Source: Brachyhypopomus gauderio (Eukaryota; Chordata; Actinopteri; Gymnotiformes; Hypopomidae). Taken from it: a stretch of DNA of 64,000 nt. The notes under the pieces are model-generated. The model did no database searches and was not told the origin of the DNA. It saw nothing but the letters and a program-made list of their open reading frames with translations. Made by a program: the position numbers and the translations under genes. Position 1 is the stretch's first letter, and each line of letters begins with the position of its first letter. Shown here piece by piece: positions 12,055-38,476 of the stretch. Where the stretch lies: the NCBI RefSeq assembly GCF_052324685.1, contig NC_135228.1, positions 15,408,920 to 15,472,919 of the forward strand, written 5' to 3'.

Positions 12055-12912
12055 GTGGGAGGCACACGTGGGAGGCACACGTGGAACTGCACACGTGGAA
12101 CGCACACGTGGAACTGCACACGTGGAACGCACACGTGGAACGGCACACGTGGAACGGCACACGTGGAACGCACACGTGGAACTGCACACGTGGAACGCAC
12201 ACGTGGAACGCACACGTGGAACGCACACGTGGAACGCACACGTGGAACGGCACACGTGGAACGGCACACGTGGAACGCACACGTGGAACTGCACACGTGG
12301 AACGCACACGTGGAACGCACACGTGGAACGCACACGTGGAACGCACACGTGGAACTGCACACGTGGAACGCACACGTGGAACGCACACGTGGAACGCACA
12401 CGTGGAACTGCACACGTGGAACTGCACACGTGGAACGCACACGTGGAACGCACACGTGGAACTGCACACGTGGAACGCACACGTGGAACGGCACACGTGG
12501 AACGGCACACGTGGAACGCACACGTGGAACTGCACACGTGGAACGGCACACGTGGAACGCACACGTGGAACTGCACACGTGGAACGCACACGTGGAACTG
12601 CACACGTGGAACGCACACGTGGAACGCACACGTGGAACTGCACACGTGGAACTGCACACGTGGAACGCACACGTGGAACTGCACACGTGGAACTGCACAC
12701 GTGGAACGCACACGTGGAACGCACACGTGGAACTGCACACGTGAAACTGCACGCGTGAAACTGCACGCGTGAAACTGCACGCGTGGAACTGCACATGTGG
12801 AATGCACACGTGGAACTGCACACGTGGAACGCACACGTGGAACTGCACACGTGGAACGCACACGTGGAACTGCACACGTGGAACTGCACACGTGGAACTG
12901 CACACGTGTGTG
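12055..12912. repeat. CACGTG minisatellite (13/14-bp units)
   Basis: About 850 bases made almost wholly of two alternating units, CACACGTGGAACG (13) and CACACGTGGAACTG (14), with a few degenerate units (ACGCGTGAAACTG) near 12740-12790. Nearly every unit holds the palindrome CACGTG, so roughly sixty copies lie in one block. Open frames of more than 200 codons occur on both strands and in several frames at once, which shows they are repeat by-products rather than genes. Confidence 0.97.
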
Positions 12913-14444
12913 CTTCTCCCTTTATTGTTTTTATGTCCTCCGTAAATAGGAACCATCATCGATATTGTGCTGGGCACGACCGGCCCTGCCCCAGCCCATC
13001 AGTCTGAGACAGGACGCGGGGAATAATAAACCTCGAAAAAGGTTATGAAAACAGACCTTGTAAAAGGCAGCTAAACGATACCAGACACCTGCAACATACA
13101 GGATCGGTAATAGAAAGCCAGAGGTAGTAAAGTGGTGTGTAAAGGGCGAACTCAGAACCACGCGAGGACTGGTTATGCGAACAGCGGGACGGACCGCCTT
13201 CCCATCGTGGCCAGGTTCTGACCCACACGCTAAAGCTCAGTCAGAAATCAGCGCAGAACCCTCCGCGCCCAGAGGCGATGGCTGTGTGCAATACAAGCCT
13301 CGGAATTAAGGTACAACCTGCAAGATTATCCACTAATCAGAAGCCAATTCAGCAAACGGGAGTCATTATCCAGTAATGGCGATAAATTGTGAGGAAGCAA
13401 TTCTGCCTTTGTAGAGGAGTTTTGTGCATTCTGGTTTGCTTTTGTTTGCTCCTTCGCTGATGTTGGCCTGCCCGCATGTGGCAGGGAACGCGAGAGTGAT
13501 TGCAGCTCTTACAGAAATTACTGATCCCGTCTTTAATGATGTGAGATAATTTCACCTCTCGCAGGCATAAAGCAGAAAAACACCAAGTGCATAACAGCTT
13601 TACAGCAGCAGAAAGAACAAAGCCTAAAAGTCTACTGTGCTAAATGTAGTGAGACATACAAACCGCAGCCACTCACAGCCACATAATGATTATACAAAAG
13701 TATATACAGAGACATGGAGGAGACGCAAATCAGTCTGCGTCAACAGCTCCCCCTACTGGCAAGCACACAATATAGGCTGATTCAAAACAGGACCGGAGCA
13801 TAATTATGCCTGTAAGAAATGTCATTCATGTGACCTTGTGGCTCGGAATTCTCTGCATAAATCACATATCAAGGACTAAAATGAAGCTTTGGGAGTTCAC
13901 TTGGAGATAAACCTCACGTTTCAGTAAAACAGTGTCAGATAAAACAATGTGTTACATATTGTAAGCCATCACAATGAGATTTTTAAAAAGAAATTACAGA
14001 CACAATTGAACACAATGGGGATTATGTTAATTTGCTAAGCTGATAAGGAATGTGTTTCATTGTACCTGAAATTAACATAAAGATTTTTTAAATGCTCTTC
14101 TTTCAAGGTTGCTGACTACAATAATGGTGATATTCTGACTACAATAATGGTGATATTCACTGCAGGCACAATCCAAACTGTAGATCACATCTAGTCTTCC
14201 AACACAGACACACACAGTCAGTGGAGATCCTTCTCCGAACCACCAGTTAGGGATGAGCAGAGCTTCCGAGGCAGAGTGTTGACCTTTGGACGTGAAAGAT
14301 GATAAACAGATGTAAACAGATCACCATACATGATGTTAGTAACCATAAGTAAACAAAATAGGGAGATTATGTTGCCTGTTATATTAAACCACATATAAAG
14401 TGTTCACTCACATTCGACTTTAAAAAAAAATCTTTTTTGCCTCA
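12913..14444. other. non-coding stretch downstream of rasgrp2
   Basis: This lies 3' of rasgrp2, which is transcribed leftward, and should include its 3' UTR just below 14445. No canonical AATAAA on the minus strand is obvious in the first 200 bases. A short direct repeat (GACTACAATAATGGTGATATTC) occurs twice at about 14114-14158. No other gene seen. Confidence 0.4.
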
Positions 14445-14688
14445 TCAAAAGCGCTCATCAAACACCTCGTCCTCTAGATTCTCCAGGGTTTCCTCTTTGA
14501 TGACTGAGGACAGAGCGTTAGAACGTTAGAGCCTGTGGAATACTGAACAGTCCAAAGTGCTGAATTGAAGATTCACCATTGGTATCTCTCCCAATGTCAC
14601 TATCCTTCATTCAAAACTTCACTGTCCTCAGTCAGGATCCCTTGCCCAATAGACAGTGTGCATGTTTGATATGTAGGCATACATGTGA

Positions 14689-14766
<78 letters not shown>

Positions 14767-17700
14767 CAGTGCACTCAGGCTTGCTGTGTTGTCCGGTTGG
14801 GGGGGGGAAACTGAGGGAGCGGCTGATCAGGGGTGCTGTGGCGTCAACACTGAAACTTTTGCTCCGTTTACGACACTCGATGGCCAAAAGACTTCTGCAG
14901 TCTTTATGACAGTTAACACCACATACTGGACACAAAGAGAAGGTGGAGAAAAAAATCATAATATTACTTGTTATTATCATTATTAAATGTACATAACACT
15001 TATAATGTTGATTAAAACAGGTCATCACAGAAAAATAACAAATTAAAACATTAAAATAAAAAAAAATGATATATTTCATTACTAAACTTTATTACAATTA
15101 CATATTTGCAATATATGTAAGGTAAAATCCATAATATAATAATCTACTGCATTTACCTCTAGAGCTTCCATTCCCAATATTCTCTGGAAGATTATTTCAG
15201 TCAGTTTTTTAATAGAAACAAGCCTTAACACGTCTTAACAACCTAAGCGCTATTTTATAGTCAGTGTGAAACTTAAGATGAAGCTGATGTACATTTAAAA
15301 TTTACATTCACACATAAGATTTACAAGATTTACATTTTGGCAGACCAGCCTCAGAATAATCCCCATGCATCCTAATAAACTCAGTGTGGCCCGTCTAGTA
15401 AGCAAAGGAGCTTGTTGGTCTAAACATAATATATTTTGAAGCATATCTATTTTAAAAATCATGGCTGATAACAGTGCCTTGCAAACATATTCAACCACCC
15501 TTAAATTTGAGATTCATCTACACTGCAAATGACACATATCTTTCCAGTTAATATTTTTATTGCCAAGAAATATTCTTAAAAGTACATTTTCAAAGCTAAA
15601 ACTCATTATTTGTCAGTAAAAAAAAAAAAAAAAAAAAAACACGAATAACATTGCTTGTACAAGTACTCTCCTCCAAACTAGTACTTGGTACACAACCCTT
15701 TGTTGCAATAACATCTTGAAGTCTGTTGGGGTAAGTTTACCAGATTTGCACAACACTTGGGAGTGATTTTCATAGAGCTTTTGTTTGGGATCGTTGTTCT
15801 ACTGAAACAGGAAGTTTCTCCCAAACTTTTTTTTTTAGCAGGAAACTACATCTTCTTGTGTTTTGCACCAGTTATCCTTCTTTCACTTTTTAACAAGATG
15901 CCCAGTCCCTGTAGAGGAAGTGCATCCCCACAACATGATACTGCCACCCACGTACCTCAGTGCTGAGGCGGTGTTTGTTGAAGAATGGGCAGTATTAGGT
16001 TTGTACTCCACATACTGTTTTGAATTTTACCCCCAAATCCCTGATTCTCTCTCCTTCAACCATGTCCCACATATTCCCAGTGCCACCATCATGCTTTCCA
16101 GATGGGCTTTGGTTTGGTTTTTTTTCTGTGATAATATCTCCTTTCTGGCCACTCACCTATACAGACCAATTGTCTAAAGAGTTCTGAATGCTACTGACTA
16201 CTGCACCTTCGCCCCAGTTTCAGCCACTCAAATGAACTGTTTAAGTCCTTCCGAGCGGTTGCCTTGCTACTCTGTGGCTTCCCCCACAAGTGTGCTCCTT
16301 GCTTTGAGGTTTTACAGGACAGTCTTCTCTATGGCAGTGCTTGGGTTGTACGGTGGATCTTCCATTTCCAACAGTGCATACTGGGATATCCAAAAATTGC
16401 ACATTATTTTGTGGCTCATGCATGTCTAAAACTTTAATCTCTCTTCCCCCAGCTTCCCTTCAGATTCACACTCTGACTAATGGTAGTTGGAATTTGTTAT
16501 TTCTTTAGCACAATATCTTTCATTTTCATCTTTTATCTGTATTGGTGTAGGAGCTTTCCTAGCATTTTTTTGGTCAGAGTATATTTTGGTTAGTACTTTC
16601 AGTCACAGAATTTTATTTTATTTTTTACCTAAAATGAATATCACTTTAAATGTACTCTGAATAAGACTGAGAGGTTGATGAGATAAATAAACCTTGAAGG
16701 TCAGTCTATTTTATAGTCAGTAAATAAAATATGACACAGCAAAAAAAACAATGATCAATCTGGACTTCTGCAAGGCAATGTAAACAAACTCCCCGGCAAC
16801 CCCCCCAAACATATCCACCACCCAAGGCAGTAGGTCATCAAACACTCCAGTCAGTGTTCATTCTGTCACTTCCACAAGACTGAACTCTTTAAAGTTGGAA
16901 GGCATTTCATCCTAGAATATGATCTGCTTCATGGTCTGCTTTCTGAAAATCCATTTAAAACATCGTTTTAAATGACCATGAGTAATTAAATTGTTGAATA
17001 CATTAAAAAAAACCATACCTTTGCATTTGTATCTTTGCTTGTGAAATCCCCACATCTAAAATAAACAGAACGTTAACAGTTAATACCGATTGTTCCAACA
17101 GATGAAAGCTTGAAGGAGCAGCACAGGGTGGGTTTTACACAACGCTGTGTTTGTGGCTTTGATGGCATGTGCTGAAGACGTGAACTCTGGTGTCAGGTTA
17201 TAGAATGGGAAGTGGTGAGAACCCACACCCTTCTCACATCGTTCTCACTCAACCGTGAGCGTGGCAACATCCTCCCCTCACATATTACAGCATCAACAAC
17301 CATTATCTGAGGACCATTATCTGAGGATGTCCAAAAGAGGTCCTGAACAAACTTGACAGGCTTTTGGTGCGTCAATAGAAGGAAACATATAACGACCAGC
17401 GGCTGTAACAGGGGATATTACTGTAATCGTTAAACTCGTGACATCACCGTGACATCATAACTAGCCTACTACGTACACTCTTAGATTGCTAAAGTGCTGA
17501 AGACATGTAATTTCCTTCAGTTGTAATCTTAAAGGCACAGCGAGCATATTCCCCACTCATGACATGTGTACAGTTGTACTCACAATCCCAGAGCAGTGCT
17601 GACACACTGTGGGTTTAATGCAGCTCATGGCTGCAAACGTGTGCACGAAGCCCATCTTGCAGCTGAGCACAGAGCTGCTTTTGGTGAAGTACTCGATCAT

Positions 17701-20700
17701 CTCCTCTCGACTAATCCTGCCGTCTCTGTGGTGGAGAGGAAATGGGGACGAGAGAAGCAGAATTGTATAGCACGTTGTAAAAAGATTTACAATACGCAGT
17801 CAGTGGTGTGATAGTTATGAACATGAGAAAAAAGAAAGAGGTCCTCTCACTGATTTTGGTCAAGCTCATCAAACTTGCTGAGGTAGGGAAAGTTATTCCT
17901 GATGGTCTCGAATTCTCTTTGAGAAATGTAGCCATCGCCGTCCGTGTCAAAGTTTTTGAATACTGACTGAAATGTAATACAGAAGCTTCCTGTTACCTTT
18001 CATTACACACAACATATTTGCTCCTTTTAAACGATGAAAGGGATTAATGAATGAGTCATATGTGAAAAACCTGCCTCCACCATCTTCTCAATGTGTTTGT
18101 TGATGATGACTGGATCAGTCTTAGGTTTGACTGAAGACGCCCACTGCTCTATTAGAGGAGACTGGGGCTTACAGATGGATGCCTAATAAGCCAAAACCCA
18201 CAAAAAAACCCCACAATGGAGCAGTCAATATCGCAAAATACAACATGGCACTGGGATTACAATAAATGACTGCTGTCTGAAGCCTGAAAAGAGTAATTGC
18301 AGGGTAGTGGTCCAATTTCCCAGCTGCAAGTCCAAGTAAGTGGATTATGCAATCAAAATCAGTACATTAATCTGTCAAACTGAGTCACGAGTGGTTGTAA
18401 TTGGAGACTAGGTTCTATCACTTGGCTCTGATTGGTGCTTTGTGCAGACCTGATGGCAGGGGGAGGGACTCACAGATAATTTAAGGCTGCGTGGTTCTCT
18501 CTGCAGAGAGAGCTGATAGATCTCCTCCTCTGAGTGGTACTGGTCCAGAGACACCTAAACCCATCCAAAAATTTGCATTATCCCCAAACACAGAGCAGTC
18601 GTTAAATTCATTGAACACACTTGATAACAGACAAAATGAAGCTTGAAAAAGCTTCTCAATCTCCAGCCCATCTCGACCCCCTAGGGAAGCAGTGCTTCCA
18701 TCCTGCCCCAGCACTCACAATGAGCAAGTTGAGAAGATCTGGATTGGCGTCGATGTGTGGTGGCGTGTTCTGGATCTGTGCCAGCTCCTGCAGGATGGTG
18801 TACAGCTGCCGGGTCTTGGTCAGGTTCACGCAGCTCTTCTTGGGATCGGCCCAGTCCGGTAGAGCCACGTGAACAGCTATCAGGTCCTTCAGGTGCACGC
18901 CCAGAATTGGGAAGCGAAAGCCGGTGCACTCGGAGAAGCGTTGCCGGTACCGGCTGTAGTTCCCGCATGATGTCACCAGCTCTGCCAGCCCATTAAACAG
19001 CTGATAAGACAAAGAGCAGGACGGCCAACGTAAAGAGATGGCAAAGCAGCACTCGTGTTGAAATGGGAGGACATGCTGATTTCTCCTGATCTCCTGCAAT
19101 ACCAACTACTGCACTGGATACGTGATATCAGGCACCAGTCTCCATGACACTGATACATGATATCAGGCACCAGTCTCCATGACACTGATACATGATATCA
19201 GGCACCAGTCTCCATGACGCTGATATGTGATATCAGGCACCAGTCTCCATGATGCTGATACGTGATATCAGGCACCAGTCTCCATGACACTGATACGTGA
19301 TATCAGGCACCAGTCTCCATGACACGGATACGTGATATCAGGCACCAGTCTCCATGATGCTGATACGTGATATCAGGCACCAGTCTCCATGACACTGATA
19401 CATGATATCAGGCACCAGTCTCCATGACACTGATATGTGATATCAGGCACCAGTCTCCATGATGCTGATACGTGATATCAGGCACCAGTCTCCATGACAC
19501 TGATACGTGATATCAGGGACCAGTCTCCATGACACTGATACGTGATATCAGGGACCAGTCTCCATGACACTGATACATGATATCAGCCACCGGTCTCCAT
19601 GACACTGATACATGATATCAGCCACCGGTCTCCATGACACTGATACATGATATCAGGCACCAGTCTCCATGGCGCCGATACGTGATATCAGGCATCCATC
19701 CCCATAACATTGATACGTGATACCAAGCACAAGTCTCCATGACACTGATAAGTGATAATCATGCACCAGTCTCCATGACGCCGATATGTGATAATCATGC
19801 ACCAGTCTCTGTGACGCTGCTAATGGAAGATGGTAGATGAAGTAAAAACATTACCTAATGCTGACAGCATAAATGTTACCGAAGGGACCCTGTTATTACT
19901 TCTCTTTGCATCACCTATGAAACATTTTATACTGCAACAAATTCCAGATTATGCCTCTAACCAGTTTTATTATGGATTTAAATCCGATAACTGTCACTTC
20001 CATGTGCCAAACAGTCATGGTGAGTGAATGTTCCTCTAGCCCTGTTTGCAGTAGGATTTACCTTTTGGGCATCATTACCAATCAGAGCCTGCGTGTCTTT
20101 GAGTCTGGAGATGGAGCTGTTACTCAAACCTCCAACAACTGCCATCAGGGTGTTGAAGTTCTGTAGCTCCAACAGTTTCTAAACACACAGACACACCCAC
20201 ACACACACATACACACATACAGACACACCCACACACACAGACACACCCACACACACACACACACACATACACACAGACACACCCACACCAGAGAAACAGG
20301 AAGCACATCTACACACAGAACGCCATGTCTGGACAACATGAGAGTTACCAACATTGAAACTTAAATGACTTAAAACAACAAAATCAACTTGGCCAACAAT
20401 CTCAAAAAACATCAATTTGTGAGAAGTTTCCTGCCATGAGAGGTTGGAGTGAGAAAGGAGAAGCCTCACCTGGGCCACTTTGATGAAGTCAGTGATGACG
20501 GTGGCTCTCTGCTGGGCTGTGGGCTTACTGAGCACCATGATCTGTATCCACTGGGACACACTGTTGAAGAGTGTGATGAAACGCTCCAGAATGGGGTTAT
20601 CCACAGTACAGCCATGCATCACAAAACTGTGGTAATCCTGAAACTGCAGAGCACATTTAATCACAAACAAAGAATAAAAATATATATAATATATATCTGT

Positions 20701-21802
20701 GTGTGTGTGTGTGTGTGTGGAAATTAATTGGTGTAAGGATGTGGAATGTGTATATATTCACATCTAGAGACATCAATTGTTTTTTCAGCTATGTGTAGAA
20801 GCTCATTAGCCTAGAAGGTTGTTGTTAAGCACTTCTAAAAGGGTGTAATTTAGAGTCAAGTTCTGGCTTACGGCACTGTAGTAGCCAGAAACACAACAGC
20901 CCAAGCTACCAGCCAACACCAAGCCAACATCACTGGCATCCACTCTGGGATCGACTCAGGGGCCTTCAGGTAGCTGAAGCTAAGCTCTATCCCTTGACAC
21001 TCTGGGATCAACTCAGGAGCCTTCAGGTAGCTGGACCTAAGCTCTATCCCTAGACACTCTGGGATGGACTCGGGAGCCTTCAGGTAGCTGGATCTGAGCT
21101 ACAGTCCAGTGACAGTCCAACAGCCCACTTTGGCAACGTGAGCTGCAGCCTCACCAGAATCTTGCAAAAGGACTTGTACTCCATGTAGGTGAGGTGTTCT
21201 GCCAGGGTGGAGGCATCCAGGTGGTCGAAGAGCAGAGAAGCTTTGCTCTTTTTCCGTACAGATGAGGCCAGCTGTCGCTTCCATTCATACGACGGGCTGA
21301 AAAAAGGAAAAAACAATAGCATCCTTCGCTACTGCATTCATCACAGACTGTTGTGTCACAATATTCTGACAGTACACACCGGGATGAGAAAGAAACATTA
21401 TCACCTTCCCTCATACTTAATACCCGTTAGTGTATCAGGCGGCATGTACAGTGGCTCATTAATATAGAAAAGGCATCTGATGCAACAGCAGTTGTGTCAG
21501 TCAGAGGAACGTGCAGGAACATGTCGTGATCTTTGCGTTAGCTGGCAGTCTCTGTGTCACAGCAGCAGGGGCGGGAGCAGGAGGAGGAGGAGGACAGGCC
21601 GTGTGGACCCCCCGCCCCACGCTGAGGTCCCTGCACTCACAGGCTGTCTATGTCCAAGAGGAGGCTGCGTCTAACGTCGCCGTTCTCCTCCAGCAGGTCC
21701 TTCAGACGGCGGACCAGACCAGCCAGCTCTGGGCTCAGGTCAAACTCAGCCGGGAACTCATGCATCCAGTACCTGAGGGTAAGGGAGGGAGGGATGGGTG
21801 TG

Positions 21803-21866
<64 letters not shown>

Positions 21867-22759
21867 AGGAAGGAGGGAAGGAGACAGGAGAGGAGAGAGA
21901 GCACAGAGCCTAGTAAAGCATGAAATATGTCTGCTTTCTCCTCTAACAGAATGAGTGCTCTGGGCTGTCTCACCTCAGCCATTTTCTGTGAACTCTGGCT
22001 GTATATTGGTGGATCAAACTCCACCTTCTGCTGGCACAGGCCTTATTTACAGCAATACATCTAAACACAGAGCTCTGCATCAACCCGGGCGTATTTCAAC
22101 ATATTTGAATCTTCACTCACTTGACAAGGTAACAAATCTGCGACTGGCGACCAGCACTGCAATCCTCCTTCTGAGACCTGCGATACAGTTATGGCAAATC
22201 TCCATTTCTATCAATGCAACTCAATCGAAGAAGCGTGTGTTCACAGGGTGGCGCTGGTGAACTACGGTGGCTGGGTGGAGCATGCACTCCAAATTGCAAG
22301 AGCTCCACCCCACCACTATCACTCATGAGCTCTAGCTTGCAAACCAGAGGGGAGCGGTGTGGGGCAGCGTGAGAAGGATACTTATGCAGGAGCTTCTTGG
22401 CCAGTTCGGTGGAGGACAGATACCAGGGATGCATCATGAGGAACATGCGGACCAGAGCCTTGTCCTTTATGGTCCCTTCATCATCTGAGAGAGAGACGGA
22501 GGAGCGAAGGAGCTTTGAGCTAGTCTGTGATCTTTGACCTCTTCCTAATTTGGACGTACTTCAGTTAAAACTGCCCTCGCCGCGGTTCAGACAGGGGCAG
22601 TTACAAAATCGAAACACAACACAGAAGCTTGAAAGGCAAGCGAAGGGCGGGGGGGAAAAAAAGAAGCACCTTCACGCTGAAACAGAAAACGCAGCGGGAT
22701 CCCTGCAATCAGGAGAGAGGTAGAGGAGAGAAAGGGAGAGAGAAGGAGAGAGGGAGAGG

Positions 22760-22793
<34 letters not shown>

Positions 22794-22939
22794 AAGGGGT
22801 GGATGGGGGGGGCTGCAGTAGACGAGCTGAGAGGTCATAGCACTTACGAGAGTGAGCAGCACTACTGACCAAAGGCTTTGATGCATGCATCCACCAGTTC
22901 CTCCACGCTGGCCGACTGATCCGATGACACGCTCTCCAT
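14445..22939 (-). CDS. rasgrp2: RAS guanyl-releasing protein 2 (CalDAG-GEFI)
   Basis: Calcium-responsive guanine nucleotide exchange factor, mainly for Rap1 in platelets and leukocytes of mammals. Coding exons in transcript order: 22939-22870, 22484-22382, 22177-22121, 21772-21641, 21296-21155, 20643-20470, 20178-20062, 19000-18719, 18554-18474, 18182-18071, 17962-17851, 17725-17584, 17055-17019, 14925-14767, 14503-14445. Together they make 592 aa in one frame; human is 609. Order: N-terminal Ras exchanger motif, CDC25-type RasGEF domain (about 150-395, with VGFRF-like [16 protein letters not shown]), two intact EF-hand loops (429-440 [12 protein letters not shown]; 458-469 [12 protein letters not shown]), then a C1 domain (489-538) with the full H-C-C-C-C-H-C-C spacing. 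The C-terminus EDEVFDERF resembles the mammalian EDGVFDIHL end. The start MESVSSDQ was chosen because it places [14 protein letters not shown] at the family position. Exon 13 is only 37 bases. It is head to head with pygm. Confidence 0.95.
14691..14764. repeat. (GT)n microsatellite abutting rasgrp2 exon 14 donor
   Basis: Pure GT run on the plus strand, hence (CA)n on the transcribed strand. It begins directly at the 5' splice site GTACAC of rasgrp2 exon 14, so the first bases of intron 14 are the repeat itself. Confidence 0.95.
15640..16440 (-). mobile_element. degenerate Tc1/mariner-like element
   Basis: In rasgrp2 intron 13. The plus-strand text (CCTTTGTTGCAATAACATC, CAACATGATACTGCCACC, CTTTCTGGCCACTC) matches the reverse complement of a transposase type common in fish. 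Minus-strand reading gives broken peptides resembling the Tc1 C-terminus (a [13 protein letters not shown] stretch, then NKG.CTKY). Several frameshifts and stops make it non-functional. The exact family and termini are not determined, and the assignment is from remembered family patterns. Confidence 0.5.
19110..19830. repeat. 35-bp minisatellite in rasgrp2 intron 7
   Basis: About twenty tandem copies of a 35-base unit containing CTCCATGACACTGATACGTG and ATATCAGGCACCAGT. Units vary at CATGA/CGTGA and GACAC/GATGC, and decay toward the right end (19680-19830). It sits between rasgrp2 exons 7 and 8, beginning about 110 bases upstream of the exon 8 acceptor. Non-coding. Confidence 0.95.
20184..20287. 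repeat. (CA)-rich tract at rasgrp2 exon 7 acceptor
   Basis: Interrupted CA repeats (CACACCCACACACACAGACA type) on the plus strand, so TG-rich on the transcript. The tract runs up to the exon 7 acceptor TTTAG at 20179-20183 and replaces the usual pyrimidine tract. Confidence 0.9.
20939..21115. repeat. three tandem copies of about 58 bp
   Basis: Three consecutive copies of a unit with CACTCTGGGATCGACTCAGG and CCTTCAGGTAGCTG, differing at a few positions. They lie between rasgrp2 exons 5 and 6. The last copy ends about 40 bases from the exon 5 donor. Confidence 0.9.
21809..21862. repeat. (GA)n microsatellite, rasgrp2 intron 3
   Basis: GA run on the plus strand, so (TC)n on the transcript. It lies about 40 bases upstream of the exon 4 acceptor and gives that acceptor an extreme pyrimidine tract. 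Confidence 0.9.
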
Positions 22940-23271
22940 CCTCCTGTCTCTGCCACTTTGACTCGCCCGCTCCCTCTGCCCCGTTCCCCCCCTGTGATTC
23001 TCCTCGCCTCGCTTTGATCTCTCTGTCACTCTGCAAATGCTCCATGGCACCGCCATGTGAGTCAAAAAGCAAACACGAGAAAGAAAAGGGATGCTCTCAT
23101 CAACTGATATGGATATGAGTACTACAAGCAGCTCGTGTGAATATCAAAACAAGCAATCACTGGCCAGAGGACACATTATTATATACATATGTAATTATTT
23201 ATAAAGCCATATTATGATTCAAATACAGCTATTTTTAATCTTGACTACTACAAGAACTTATATTTACTTAC

Positions 23272-23420
23272 CTTCAGATCCTTCTGGCATCAGTAGTGTG
23301 AAGTTTATTAGGCTCATGCCACACAGGAGGCAGTGAATGTAAAGCTTGAAGCTGTGGTCACACTGACTGGGTGTGAAACTTTGAGAGGGGAAACACTGTG
23401 TACTTGAAAGTTACAGAAAC
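23272..23420 (-). other. rasgrp2: probable non-coding first exon of rasgrp2
   Basis: A strong minus-strand donor (GAAG followed by GTAAGTAAAT) lies at 23272, about 330 bases upstream of the chosen start codon. It could join to an acceptor such as TTTGCAG at about 23030-23040. Joining in that way does not extend the protein, so the exon would be 5' UTR. The start of this exon is not determined. Confidence 0.35.
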
Positions 23421-38067
<14,647 letters not shown>

Positions 38068-38470
38068 CCCTCCCAGGACATCTGAGGCCTGCCCGTTCCC
38101 AGCAGTACAACTCTGCTACAGGAACCATCACACAGCAGCTACGGAATATATTTAGCAATGTTCACAATTTGTCTTTCATTGCTGTTTGTCTTCACAAAAA
38201 GCCTTACTCACACACACACACACGTGCAGAGTCCATCATGGTCACTGGGTTCGAAATGTATCACATTTCTAAGAACCGTGAGCTAACTGGACTATGTTTT
38301 TTGTAATGGGAGGAAGTCTGGAAATGCACTAGTGTGTATGTCCTTAAACCCTCATCGACGTGTCATGGCATCTCTGCCATCGTCAGACTACCTCGCTAAG
38401 TTACATCGTGGAGCTCTGAACAACGTGACCTTTTCATCAGTGCTGTTTTTGCTCAAAGCACTACGTACTT

Positions 38471-38476
38471 AATAAA
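38471..38476 (+). terminator. pygm: pygm polyadenylation signal
   Basis: AATAAA about 400 bases downstream of the pygm stop codon and the first canonical signal on that strand. A second candidate lies near 38615. Chosen by position only. Confidence 0.6.

Noticed and set aside
11916-12977. Open frames of 200-320 codons on both strands over the CACGTG array
   Set aside because: They occur in several frames and on both strands at once because the repeat unit lacks stop codons; the peptides are simple repeats and no start, splice or promoter context supports them.
1-14444. A neurexin 2 gene, expected from human synteny next to RASGRP2
   Set aside because: I searched both strands for LNS or EGF-like coding exons, a signal peptide and the C-terminal tail and saw none; it may lie beyond the window.
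19110-19830. CRISPR-like array of 35-bp repeats
   Set aside because: Units are directly adjacent with no unique spacers, and this is an intron of a vertebrate gene; it is a minisatellite.
22862-23072. Longer N-terminus for RasGRP2 starting at 23065 (MTHMAVPW...)
   Set aside because: The frame is open upstream, but the family N-terminus aligns from MESVSSDQ at 22939; the extra 42 residues are low-complexity and run over a probable splice acceptor.
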